In this document: positions 25,683 to 34,101 of the stretch, one piece after another
Layout: each line of letters opens with the position of its first letter
Numbering within the stretch: the first letter of the stretch is position 1
From: Actinomycetota bacterium
Lineage (GTDB): Bacteria; Actinomycetota; Acidimicrobiia; Acidimicrobiales; Acidimicrobilacustridaceae
Direction: 5' to 3'
DNA length: 35,392 nucleotides
NCBI GenBank assembly: GCA_009703925.1
Contig: WLFD01000007.1
Location: forward strand, 1-35,392
Notes under the pieces: generated by a model
Told to the model about the DNA's origin: nothing
The model's input: only the letters and a program-made list of their open reading frames with translations
The model's database searches: none
Position numbers and translations under genes: made by a program

Positions 25683-26113
25683 GCCGCGACGATTCGAACG
25701 GGCCCACCGGCGCATTGTCGATCAGGGAACATCCATGGCGCGTCTTCTTCCGGGGATGCACCAAACGCTGTCCCGTGTGCGGACAGGGACACCTCTTCGA
25801 AACCTGGTTCCGCATCCGCGATCGTTGCCCGCGCTGCAACCTCCGATTCGAACGCATCGAGGGACATTTCTCCGGCGACATCGGGGTGAACACGATCGTG
25901 AGTTTCGGTGCACTCATGATCGTCCTGATGGTCGGGTTCCTCGCGTTCTGGCCGACGCCTCCGATAGTCCCGATCATCGTGCTCGCCCTCACCATCGCGG
26001 GGATCATGCCTCTCGCTTTTCTTCCGTTCTCGAAGACGATCTGGCTCGCCCTCGATCTCCTCATGCGACCCCTCGAGACAGGTGAAGTCCGCCCCGGCTA
26101 CGGCCCCCAGTAG
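25679..26113 (+). CDS. DUF983 family membrane protein (second copy)
   Basis: GTG start overlapping the NUDIX stop by 4 nt; CPVCGQGHLFETWFRIRDRCPRCNLRFERIEGHFSGDIGVN plus TMs, LAFLPFSKTIWLALDLLMRPLE. Confidence 0.88.
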   Translation: MSRDDSNGPTGALSIREHPWRVFFRGCTKRCPVCGQGHLFETWFRIRDRCPRCNLRFERIEGHFSGDIGVNTIVSFGALMIVLMVGFLAFWPTPPIVPIIVLALTIAGIMPLAFLPFSKTIWLALDLLMRPLETGEVRPGYGPQ

Positions 26114-26122
26114 CCGGGGTCG

Positions 26123-26128
26123 TATTCT
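26123..26128 (+). promoter_or_regulatory. Putative -10 (TATTCT), 9 nt before GGR-family ATG
   Basis: TANNNT at leaderless spacing. Confidence 0.45.
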
Positions 26129-26137
26129 TCACCTTCG

Positions 26138-27400
26138 ATGCAGACCGACGCCGCCGCCCAACCCTCAGGTTCGTTGACCACCGAGGTCGCCATCATCGGC
26201 GCCGGACCGGCGGGAACCGCCGCCGCAATCACGCTCAAGCGCGCCGGCATCGACGTACTCGTCATCGACAAGGCGTCGTTCCCCCGCGACAAGATCTGCG
26301 GCGACGGACTCACCACTGCGGCACTCCGGGAACTCGACGCGCTGGGCCTCGATCCCTCACTCGTCGATTCGTGGATCGACGTCGACGATGTCCTCGTGCG
26401 CTCGCCCAGCGGCCGTCAGGTCACGTTTCCGCTGCCCCGGGGAGACGGTCGATTCGCCGCCGTCTGCCGCCGGAAGGATCTCGACGCGGAACTCGTCGCG
26501 CTTGCACGGCGCGCGGGCGTCACCATTCTCGAGAACGCGACGCTGCGTCATGCAACCCCGTCGACCGGAGGATTCCGACTGGACGTCGATGGAGTCGGAA
26601 CCATCGACACCTCGTGGGTCATCGGCGCCGACGGCATGTGGTCACCGTTGCGCAAGGCACTGGGCGTCAACGATCCGACATATCGGGGCGAGTGGCATGC
26701 GTTCCGTCAGTACTTCACCGGGGTATCCCCCGAGGCGGCGAGCGAGCTCGCCATCTGGTTCGAACCGGATCTTCTCCCCGGGTACGCCTGGTCGTTCCCC
26801 ATCGCCGATGGCGTCGCCAACGTTGGCTTCGGAATCCTGCGCGGAAGCAGTTACAAGGTCGGCGACATGGCTGCCGTCTGGCGAGACCTGCTGGCCCGTC
26901 CCCACATCCGCGCCTTCCTCGGCCCGGACGCAATGGCGGAGGGTCCCCACCGCGCCTGGCCCATTCCGGCGCGGGTCGACTCGACACAACTCACCAGCGG
27001 ACGGGCGTTGTTCGTCGGAGATGCCGCGGCGGCAACCGACCCGATGACCGGCGAGGGAATCGGACAGGCCCTCGCCACCGGCCGCTGGGCCGCGGAGGCG
27101 ATCATCGCCCATCGCAACGATCCCGCTTCAGCCGCCGCACTCTACGAGCGGACAGTGCACGACGAACTCGCTGTCGATCACCGTTTCGCCGAACGTTTGA
27201 CGGCCATCCTCCGCAGCCCGCTCGGCGCCCGCGGGGCGGTCCGCATCGCCGGTCTCACCGACTGGACCCGACGGAATTTCGCCCGATGGCTGTTCGAGGA
27301 TTACCCGCGGGCATTGCTTCTCACCCCGAAACGCTGGCATCGCAAGATGTTGAGCGGCTCGGGCGCCTACCGTGATGTCCGTGCAGACAAGACTGACTGA
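26138..27400 (+). CDS. Geranylgeranyl reductase family FAD-dependent oxidoreductase
   Basis: TTEVAIIGAGPAGTAAAITLKRAGIDVLVIDKASFPRDKICGDGLT; VIGADGMWSPLRKALG; ALFVGDAAAATDPMTGEGIGQALATG. Confidence 0.92.
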   Translation: MQTDAAAQPSGSLTTEVAIIGAGPAGTAAAITLKRAGIDVLVIDKASFPRDKICGDGLTTAALRELDALGLDPSLVDSWIDVDDVLVRSPSGRQVTFPLPRGDGRFAAVCRRKDLDAELVALARRAGVTILENATLRHATPSTGGFRLDVDGVGTIDTSWVIGADGMWSPLRKALGVNDPTYRGEWHAFRQYFTGVSPEAASELAIWFEPDLLPGYAWSFPIADGVANVGFGILRGSSYKVGDMAAVWRDLLARPHIRAFLGPDAMAEGPHRAWPIPARVDSTQLTSGRALFVGDAAAATDPMTGEGIGQALATGRWAAEAIIAHRNDPASAAALYERTVHDELAVDHRFAERLTAILRSPLGARGAVRIAGLTDWTRRNFARWLFEDYPRALLLTPKRWHRKMLSGSGAYRDVRADKTD

Positions 27401-28343
27401 CCTTCTCGAAATCGAACATCCGGTCATGCTCGCCGGAATGGGTGGCGTGAGTTATCACGAGCTGGTGACCGCCGTGAGCGAAGCCGGCGGCTTCGGCTGC
27501 ATGGGCGCTTCGACGATGAGCCTCGATCGCATGATCGCCGAGATGGATCTCGTGGCCGGTGCCACCACGAAGCCATGGGGTGTCGATCTCCTCACCGCTC
27601 TTCCCGGCGACATGCCCGAGCAGGTCCGCGCGATCATCGAACACGGTGGCCGCGTGTTCGTCGCCGGTCTCGGAGTTCCGCGCGAAGTGGTGAACCTCTG
27701 TCACGACAACAACGTCCTCGTTGCCTCCATGTGCGGAAAGGTTCGCCACGCTGTTGCCGCGGTCGCGGCCGGTTGCGATCTCGTCATCGCCCAGGGAACC
27801 GAGGCCGGCGGCCACACCGGGACCATCGCGACGATGGCTCTTATCCCGCAGGTCGTCGATGCTGTCGACGGACGCGTTCCGGTCGTCGCCGCAGGAGGAC
27901 TGTTCGACGGACGAGGTCTTGCCGCGTCGCTCACCCTCGGCGCCGAAGGGGTCTGGATCGGCACGCGTTTCATCGCGACACCGGAAGCGTGGGGCACCCC
28001 GGGCTACAAGCAACGTCTGATCGAGATGGCCGAGGACGACACCGTCGTCAGCAAGGCCTTCAGCGGCAAGACCTGCCGCGTCGTGCGAAACGCCTACACA
28101 CAACACTTCGAAGAGCACCCCGAGGAACTCAAGCCGTTCCCGGCCCAACTCCTCGCATCCATGGAGGACGGGGCGAACCATCTCGGTGCCGGTCCCGACA
28201 CGGAAGTCGATCCGGAGCGCGAGTTCTGGCCGGCCGGCCAGGGCGTCGGCGCCATCGATGAACTGATCCCCGCCGGAGATCTCGTCCGACAGTTCGTGGC
28301 CGAAGCCGAGGCGGTGTTCGAGAGGGTCGGCGCCAGGCGCTGA
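27372..28343 (+). CDS. Nitronate monooxygenase / 2-nitropropane dioxygenase family (NPD)
   Basis: IEHPVMLAGMGGVSYHELVTAVSEAGGFG; DLVIAQGTEAGGHTG; VPVVAAGGLFDGRGLAASLTLGAEGVWIGTRF. Alternative ATG at 27375; 29-nt overlap with the upstream gene. Confidence 0.92.
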   Translation: MMSVQTRLTDLLEIEHPVMLAGMGGVSYHELVTAVSEAGGFGCMGASTMSLDRMIAEMDLVAGATTKPWGVDLLTALPGDMPEQVRAIIEHGGRVFVAGLGVPREVVNLCHDNNVLVASMCGKVRHAVAAVAAGCDLVIAQGTEAGGHTGTIATMALIPQVVDAVDGRVPVVAAGGLFDGRGLAASLTLGAEGVWIGTRFIATPEAWGTPGYKQRLIEMAEDDTVVSKAFSGKTCRVVRNAYTQHFEEHPEELKPFPAQLLASMEDGANHLGAGPDTEVDPEREFWPAGQGVGAIDELIPAGDLVRQFVAEAEAVFERVGARR

Positions 28344-28351
28344 CCCGGGGT

Positions 28352-29395
28352 CTACGAAATCCAGGTCTTGAGTTTCTCGATCATCGCCGTCGGGTTGTCA
28401 CCCACGGGAATGATGTTGAGCACGCTGACGCCGGCTTCCTTGAACGCCTCGAGACGATCGCGCACGAAGCCCTCGGGTCCGCACAGATTCGTGAGTTCGA
28501 GGAACTCCTTCGGGACGATCGCCGCCGCCTCGTCCTTCTTGCCCTCGAGGTAGAGGTCCTGGATCTTGGCGGCTTCGGCCTCGTAGCCGTATCGGCACAT
28601 GAGGTCGTTGTAGAAGTTGCGACCCTTGGCTCCCATGCCTCCGACGTAGAGGGCAACCATCGGTCGCGAGAGTTCGGCGATGTCGGCGGCATCGTCACCG
28701 ATGGCCACAAGGCCACCGGCCGCGATCTCGAGGGGGCCGAGTTCCGGAGACCGCTTGGCCCGCCCGGCGGCAAGATCGGCGCCCCACACATCGTCGGCGC
28801 GCTCGGGCATGAAGAAGATCGGCAGCCATCCGTTGGCGACTTCGGCGGTCATCTCGACGTTCTTCGGGCCGAGTGACGCGATCCAGATCGGGATCTCGTC
28901 GCGGACCGGCTTGGCGATGATCTTCAGCGGTTTGCCCAGACCGGTTCCCCGGTCGGCCGGCAGCGGCAGCGTGTAATAGCGACCGTCATATTCGACGCGT
29001 TCGCGCTTCCAGACCTGACGACAAATGTCGATGATCTCGCGGGTGCGACCCAGAGGTGCGTCGTAACGCACGCCGTGGAACCCTTCGATCACCTGCGGAC
29101 CCGACGCACCGAGACCGAGGATGAAACGTCCGTCGGTCAATGCGTCCATGCCCGCTGCGGTCATCGCCAGCAGTGTGGGTGTGCGGGTGTAGATCGGCAG
29201 GATCCCGGAAGCGATCGTGATCGACTCCGTCGTCGCTGCGAGGTACCCCATGAATGTTGCGGCATCGAAGCCGTACGCCTCGGCGACCCAAGCGATATCG
29301 AGACCGGCCTTCTCGTAATCGGCAACCCGCTTCGCCGACTCCTTGAAGCCCCCCGAATAGTCGATCTGCATGCCCAGCTTCATCGTGTTCTCCAT
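28352..29395 (-). CDS. LLM class (F420-dependent-type) flavin oxidoreductase
   Basis: MKLGMQIDYSGGFKESAKRVADYEKAGLDIAWVAEAYGFDAATFMGYLAATTESITIASGILPIYTRTPTLLAMTAAGMDALTDGRFILGLGASGPQVIEGFHG. Confidence 0.93.
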   Translation of the reverse strand: MENTMKLGMQIDYSGGFKESAKRVADYEKAGLDIAWVAEAYGFDAATFMGYLAATTESITIASGILPIYTRTPTLLAMTAAGMDALTDGRFILGLGASGPQVIEGFHGVRYDAPLGRTREIIDICRQVWKRERVEYDGRYYTLPLPADRGTGLGKPLKIIAKPVRDEIPIWIASLGPKNVEMTAEVANGWLPIFFMPERADDVWGADLAAGRAKRSPELGPLEIAAGGLVAIGDDAADIAELSRPMVALYVGGMGAKGRNFYNDLMCRYGYEAEAAKIQDLYLEGKKDEAAAIVPKEFLELTNLCGPEGFVRDRLEAFKEAGVSVLNIIPVGDNPTAMIEKLKTWIS

Positions 29396-29434
29396 CTGGT
29401 TCGCGCCGGCCCTCGCGGGAGGCGAGTCCGCCGA

Positions 29435-29466
29435 AATGTCTTACCGTGCGAATGTCCTACCGGGCG
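29435..29466. repeat. 16-bp direct tandem repeat upstream of LLM gene
   Basis: AATGTCTTACCGTGCG (29435-29450) followed by AATGTCCTACCGGGCG (29451-29466), 14/16 identical. Confidence 0.8.
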
Positions 29467-29470
29467 ATGC

Positions 29471-29794
29471 TCAGTGCCCGGCGGGGCCGTCGGCGAGGTT
29501 GGCCAGCAGTTCGGCCCGACGCTCGTCGCGCTCGACGGCCTGTGCCGCCTGGCGTTCAGCGAGTTCGATCTTCGCGTGATCAGCCGTCCACGCCTTGCGG
29601 TCGACGAGTTGGGCGGCATCGACGTTGGCGATCTCTTCGCCATTCTCGAAAGCGACGTGATAGCGGATCCACGTGATTCCGGAAACGAACCAGACCTTGC
29701 CGAACGTGCCGACCGGGACACCCGGCATGTCGACGGCGGCGACCACCTTCTGGCGGCGGCGGAAGACCTTCTCTGTACTGATCGTCGTTCCCAT
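29471..29794 (-). CDS. Small conserved hypothetical protein with SH3/KOW-like core (107 aa)
   Basis: MGTTISTEKVFRRRQKVVAAVDMPGVPVGTFGKVWFVSGITWIRYHVAFENGEEIANVDAAQLVDRK; only the C-terminal part of track ORF 29471..30721, the rest being antisense to the SDR. Confidence 0.75.
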   Translation of the reverse strand: MGTTISTEKVFRRRQKVVAAVDMPGVPVGTFGKVWFVSGITWIRYHVAFENGEEIANVDAAQLVDRKAWTADHAKIELAERQAAQAVERDERRAELLANLADGPAGH

Positions 29795-29801
29795 GACCCT
29801 C

Positions 29802-29807
29802 ACGCTA
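29802..29807 (-). promoter_or_regulatory. Putative -10 (TAGCGT), 7 nt before 29794 ATG
   Basis: TANNNT at leaderless spacing. Confidence 0.45.
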
Positions 29808-29914
29808 TCCAATGGAGCCGCCCGGGACGGATTCGGTGCACCCCCGACCCCGCTGACTACGCTGCGCACGTCCCGCAATCGTTCCAGCGCATCAGCGCCA
29901 GGAGGAGCATTTTC

Positions 29915-30820
29915 ATGGCTGACATCGGATTCGACGGCAAGGTCGCCATCATCACCGGCGCCGGAGGCGGCCTCGGCCGCCATCACGCCCTTGAACTGGC
30001 CAGCCGCGGCGCCAGACTCGTCATCAACGATCTCGGCGGCTCGCTGTCGGGGGAAGGCGGCGATGTCGGTCCGGCACAGAGCGTCGTCCGGGAAATTCTC
30101 GATCTCGGCGGTGAGGCCGTCGCCGACGGCAATTCCGTGGCCACCGCCGAAGGCGGCAAGGCCATCGTGCAGACCGCCGTCGACGCGTTCGGCACCGTGG
30201 ACATTCTCGTCAACAACGCCGGGATCCTCCGGGACAAGTCGTTCCACAATCTCGACCAGGCAATGATCGAATCGGTCATCCAGGTCCACCTGCTCGGCGC
30301 ATTCAACGTCACGCAACCGGCCTTCCAGATCATGAGGGAGAAGGGCTACGGACGCATCGTGTCCACGTCCTCGAACTCCGGAATCCTCGGCAACTTCGGT
30401 CAGGCGAACTACGGCGCTGCGAAGATGGGCCTCGTGGGTCTCACCCGCGTGCTGGCCATCGAGGGTCGCAAGAACAACATCAAGGCGAACGCGATCGCGC
30501 CTGTCGCCCTCACCCGCATGACCGAGGAGATGTTCGGTGCGGCCGGCGATGCGCTCGATCCCGCACTCGTCAGCCCGCTGGTCGCCTACCTGTCGTCGGA
30601 AGCCTGCGAACCCACCGGTGAGATCTTCTCCGCCGCCGGTGGCATCATCTCCCGCTTCTTCATCGGCCTGACCCCCGGTTATTACAACCCCAACCTCACC
30701 GCCGAAGACGTTGCCGAGCACCTGAGCATCATCCGCGACGAGACCGGATACATCGTTCCCGAGGATTCGAGCGGCGAGATCAGCAAGATCGTGAAGACGG
30801 TCATGGGCGACGCCGACTGA
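29915..30820 (+). CDS. SDR family oxidoreductase (similar to MFE-2 / 17-beta-HSD type 4 dehydrogenase domain)
   Basis: GKVAIITGAGGGLGRHHALELASRGARLVINDLGGS; ILVNNAGILRDKSF; YGAAKMGLVG. AGGAGGA SD at 29900-29906. Confidence 0.93.
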   Translation: MADIGFDGKVAIITGAGGGLGRHHALELASRGARLVINDLGGSLSGEGGDVGPAQSVVREILDLGGEAVADGNSVATAEGGKAIVQTAVDAFGTVDILVNNAGILRDKSFHNLDQAMIESVIQVHLLGAFNVTQPAFQIMREKGYGRIVSTSSNSGILGNFGQANYGAAKMGLVGLTRVLAIEGRKNNIKANAIAPVALTRMTEEMFGAAGDALDPALVSPLVAYLSSEACEPTGEIFSAAGGIISRFFIGLTPGYYNPNLTAEDVAEHLSIIRDETGYIVPEDSSGEISKIVKTVMGDAD

Positions 30821-30873
30821 ATTCCCGTCCGATCGTCACCCGAGCGATCGATGACAACAGACAGGTGGGAACG

Positions 30874-31701
30874 ATGAGGGTCGACTCGACTGACGGTGTC
30901 GAACTCGAGGTCCACGATCTCGGAGGTGACGGTCCTCCGTTGCTTCTCGTCCACGCGACCGGGTTCCACGGACTCGTGTGGGAACCACTTGCATCACATC
31001 TCACCGGGTTCCGACGCTGGTCGATCGACATGCGCGCCCACGGCGATTCCACGACACCGCTCGGGCGTCCCCTCGAGTGGGACGGTTTCGCCGACGATGT
31101 TCTGGCCGTTGTCGACGCCCTCGGACTGGATCGCCCCTTCGCCGTCGGCCATTCCAAAGGTGGAGCGGCACTGCTGCTCGCCGAACAGCGCCGCCCGGGA
31201 ACATTCCGCTCCCTGTACTGCTGGGAGCCGGTTGTCATGCCTCCGGAGATCGCACTCGGCCACCAGCCCGACAACCCGCTTTCGAACGGGGCTCGGCGGC
31301 GACGCCCGACCTTCGCCAGCCATGACGAGGCCTTCGAGAACTACGCGGCGAAGCCTCCGTTCAGCGGACTCGATCCGGCGGCACTTCGCGCCTACGTCGA
31401 TCACGGTTTCGCCACTGCCGAGGACGGCACGGTCACGCTCAAGTGTCGGCCCGAGGACGAAGCCGACGTGTACGCCCACGGATCCGCCCATCAGGCTTTC
31501 CAGTTCCTCGATCTCGTGCGCTGCCCCGTCACCATCGCCCTGGGGGCGGAAGACACCGTTCCGGCCATCTTCGGCCGCCCCATCGCCGACGCGCTGCCGG
31601 CCGGTCGCATCGAGTCCCATCCCGAGCTCGGCCATTTCGGCCCGCTCGAGAATCCCGGGATCGTCGCCGCATCGATCCTGGCGGCCTTCGCCACCGACTG
31701 A
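30874..31701 (+). CDS. Alpha/beta hydrolase
   Basis: LLLVHATGFHGLVWEPLASHL; FAVGHSKGGAALLLAEQ (GHSKG nucleophile elbow); HPELGHFGPLENP. Confidence 0.92.
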   Translation: MRVDSTDGVELEVHDLGGDGPPLLLVHATGFHGLVWEPLASHLTGFRRWSIDMRAHGDSTTPLGRPLEWDGFADDVLAVVDALGLDRPFAVGHSKGGAALLLAEQRRPGTFRSLYCWEPVVMPPEIALGHQPDNPLSNGARRRRPTFASHDEAFENYAAKPPFSGLDPAALRAYVDHGFATAEDGTVTLKCRPEDEADVYAHGSAHQAFQFLDLVRCPVTIALGAEDTVPAIFGRPIADALPAGRIESHPELGHFGPLENPGIVAASILAAFATD

Positions 31702-31738
31702 GCCCCCGTTCGGGCGGCGGGCTGTCGCAGTAGGTGCG

Positions 31739-31744
31739 TAGCCT
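31739..31744 (+). promoter_or_regulatory. Putative -10 (TAGCCT), 6 nt before RecB-like ATG
   Basis: TANNNT at leaderless spacing. Confidence 0.45.
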
Positions 31745-31750
31745 CGGCTC

Positions 31751-32614
31751 ATGGCTCTCGAACTACCCACGTCGCTCTCACCGTCCAAGGTCTCGTCGTT
31801 CACCGACTGCGCCCTCGCCTTCCGGTTCGCCTCGATCGATCGCATCCCGCAGGCGCCCACAGCGGCGATGGTCAAGGGAACACTCGTCCATTCTGCGCTC
31901 GAGCGGTTGTTTGCCCTCGATCCCGCCGAACGCAATCTGCCAAACGCGCACCTGTGCCTGGCCGATGCGCGCGTGGCCATCGAAGCCGATCCCGAATGGA
32001 TCGAGCTCGCGCTCGACGATCAACTCGAACCCAAATTCATGGCCGAGGCCGCAACGCTCGTCGACAAGTACTTCCAACTCGAGGACCCGTCCACGATCAC
32101 GCCGGTCGGCCTCGAGATGCAACTCGAATTCGATCTCGACGGCATCTTCCTGCGCGGCATCATCGATCGCCTCGAGGAGAACGCAGCCGGTGAACTCATC
32201 ATCACCGATTACAAGACCGGCCGGGCACCCGCCCCGGCCTTCCAGAAGGCCCGCCTCGGCGGCGTGCACTTCTATTCACTCCTGTGTGAACGCGTTCTAG
32301 GTCGTCGACCCGCGAAGGTCCAGCTTCTCTTCCTCGGGCAACCGGTGGTCATCGACACCGTCCCGACCGACCAGTCGACGCGACAGCTCGAGAACAAACT
32401 GCGGGCGGTCTGGTCGGCCATCGAGACCGGATGCGAACGCGAGGACTTCCGACCCAAGCCGTCCAAGCTCTGCTCGTGGTGCGATTACCAGAAATGGTGC
32501 CCCGAGTTCGGGGGCGATCCTTCCCTGGCCCGGGCCGAGTCCGAAGCCTTGCGGGAACAGGCCAAGGCGGCCACCGCGGCCCTCACGGACGGGGCAGCGG
32601 TAGCGCTCCCCTAG
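31751..32614 (+). CDS. RecB-like PD-(D/E)XK nuclease with four-Cys (Fe-S-type) pattern
   Basis: LSPSKVSSFTDCALAFRF; GTLVHSALERLF; GIIDRLEENAAGELIITDYKTGRAP; CSWCDYQKWCPEFGG. Confidence 0.9.
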   Translation: MALELPTSLSPSKVSSFTDCALAFRFASIDRIPQAPTAAMVKGTLVHSALERLFALDPAERNLPNAHLCLADARVAIEADPEWIELALDDQLEPKFMAEAATLVDKYFQLEDPSTITPVGLEMQLEFDLDGIFLRGIIDRLEENAAGELIITDYKTGRAPAPAFQKARLGGVHFYSLLCERVLGRRPAKVQLLFLGQPVVIDTVPTDQSTRQLENKLRAVWSAIETGCEREDFRPKPSKLCSWCDYQKWCPEFGGDPSLARAESEALREQAKAATAALTDGAAVALP

Positions 32615-32617
32615 CAT
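32612..32617 (+). promoter_or_regulatory. Putative -10 (TAGCAT), 7 nt before PAP2 GTG, sharing the upstream stop codon
   Basis: TAG stop of the RecB-like gene (32612-32614) is the first half of the hexamer. Confidence 0.45.
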
Positions 32618-32624
32618 CGGGGGC

Positions 32625-33290
32625 GTGAGCCCCACAGAACTGCCCGAGTCTCCCCTGCCCCCCGAAGGCGTGATCGACGCCGCCCTCGAGGCCTTCGAGC
32701 ACAACCATCCGGGTCTGCCACTCCCCCATCATCAGACCGAGCCACCCCACGTCCTCGGCCCCATCGCCCGCTTCGACGATCTTGTCGACGGCTGGTTCGA
32801 CCGACTCCGCGGCACCGAACCGACCGACCGGATCATGTACGCACTCACCGAACTCGGTGACTTCGGTCTGATCTGGGTGCTGCTGGCCTTCGCCCGCGGA
32901 CTCCGGTCCGAAGAAGATGCACGCGCCGCATGGCGCCTCGCTGCCGCCCTCGGCGTCGAATCGGTGATCATCAACGGCGTGATCAAGAGCCAGTTCAAAC
33001 GCGAACGGCCGGTCGTCCAGGAACCGCGCCCCCACAAGATGCGCATCCCGCTCACCACCAGTTTCCCGAGCGGTCACTCAAGCACCGCCATGGTTGCCGG
33101 CATACTCCTCACACAGAAGTCCGGTCGTCCCCTCAAAACGGCGATCTTCGGACTCGGTGGCCTCGTCGCCCTCAGCCGCGTGCACGTCAAGATCCACCAC
33201 GCCTCGGATGTCGCCGGAGGCCTCGCGGTCGGCATCGGACTCGGTGCCGCCGCACGGGCGCTCTGGCCGCTCTATCGACGCCATTCCTGA
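32625..33290 (+). CDS. Phosphatase PAP2 family protein
   Basis: KSQFKRERP, FPSGHSSTAM, SRVHVKIHHASDVAGG (three PAP2 motifs). Confidence 0.93.
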   Translation: MSPTELPESPLPPEGVIDAALEAFEHNHPGLPLPHHQTEPPHVLGPIARFDDLVDGWFDRLRGTEPTDRIMYALTELGDFGLIWVLLAFARGLRSEEDARAAWRLAAALGVESVIINGVIKSQFKRERPVVQEPRPHKMRIPLTTSFPSGHSSTAMVAGILLTQKSGRPLKTAIFGLGGLVALSRVHVKIHHASDVAGGLAVGIGLGAAARALWPLYRRHS

Positions 33291-33374
33291 CCACTGCCGG
33301 GTTCACGGGGCCGGACTCCACGCCCCGACAGCGCCGAGCGGAATACTCCCCCAACCAGACAGGTTCACCTCGAC

Positions 33375-33974
33375 ATGACACTCTCGTTCGCAGTCACCTG
33401 GGACTACCGGTGCCCGTTCGCCCGCATCGTGCACAGCCATGTTGTCGAAGGCCTGCTCGACGGCGCCGACTGGGACGTCACCTTCGTTCCGTTCTCCCTC
33501 GGACAGGTCCATGTCGAGGAGGGCGACGCCCCAATCTGGGAACGCCCGCAGGACGACACGGGATTGCTCGCGCTGCAGGCCGCTGTCGTCGTGCGCGACA
33601 CGGTTCCCGACCTCTTCCCCGCCGTTCACCGGTCGCTGTTCGAGGCCCGGCATGCCGAGGGTGCCCAACTGCGCGACGAATCGGTGCTGCGCACGGTCCT
33701 CGGAGCCCACGAGATCGACGTCGATTCCGTCTTCGTCGAAGTGGCCTCCGGCCGACCACTCGAAACGATCCGCATCGAACACACTGCAGCGGCCACCGAT
33801 CTGGACGTCTGGGGTGTCCCGACATTCATGGCCGAGGGCAGAGCGGCATTCGTGCGACTCATGGATCTCCCGGTCGACGGCGCCGATGCACGACGAAACG
33901 TCGAGCAGGTCGTCGACATGCTCACCGGATGGTCATCGCTCAACGAGTTCAAGCACACCAGCCTCGATCGCTGA
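33375..33974 (+). CDS. DsbA/FrnE-like thioredoxin-fold protein
   Basis: FAVTWDYRCPFARIVHSHV; VWGVPTFMAEGRAAFVRLMD (cis-Pro loop); single active-site-type Cys. Confidence 0.82.
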   Translation: MTLSFAVTWDYRCPFARIVHSHVVEGLLDGADWDVTFVPFSLGQVHVEEGDAPIWERPQDDTGLLALQAAVVVRDTVPDLFPAVHRSLFEARHAEGAQLRDESVLRTVLGAHEIDVDSVFVEVASGRPLETIRIEHTAAATDLDVWGVPTFMAEGRAAFVRLMDLPVDGADARRNVEQVVDMLTGWSSLNEFKHTSLDR

Positions 33975-33985
33975 TCCTCCCGGTC

Positions 33986-34027
33986 TCGAAAAGCCTCCGC
34001 AATCGAAAAGCTCCTGCAATCGAAAAG
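33986..34027. repeat. 17-bp tandem repeat, about 2.5 copies (TCGAAAAGCYCCYGCAA-like)
   Basis: TCGAAAAG at 33986, 34003 and 34020; units TCGAAAAGCCTCCGCAA and TCGAAAAGCTCCTGCAA; the third copy runs into the terminator stem. Confidence 0.85.
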
Positions 34028-34056
34028 GCGCACGACCCGATGGGCCGTGCGCCTTT
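34024..34056 (+). terminator. Rho-independent-type hairpin downstream of DsbA-like gene
   Basis: AAAGGCGCACG (34024-34034) / CGTGCGCCTTT (34046-34056), 11-bp perfect stem, then CTTCGTTTC. Confidence 0.75.
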
Positions 34057-34101
34057 CTTCGTTTCATGGTCGGTCCGAATGCCGGACCGGATATTGAACG
34101 G

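Noticed and set aside
29795-30721. N-terminal extension of the minus-strand ORF 29471..30721
   Set aside because: Antisense to the SDR gene; only the 107-aa C-terminal part (from 29794) looks like a real protein.
31751-32614. Possible Cas4 of a CRISPR system
   Set aside because: No repeat-spacer array and no other cas genes in the window; better called a stand-alone RecB-like nuclease.
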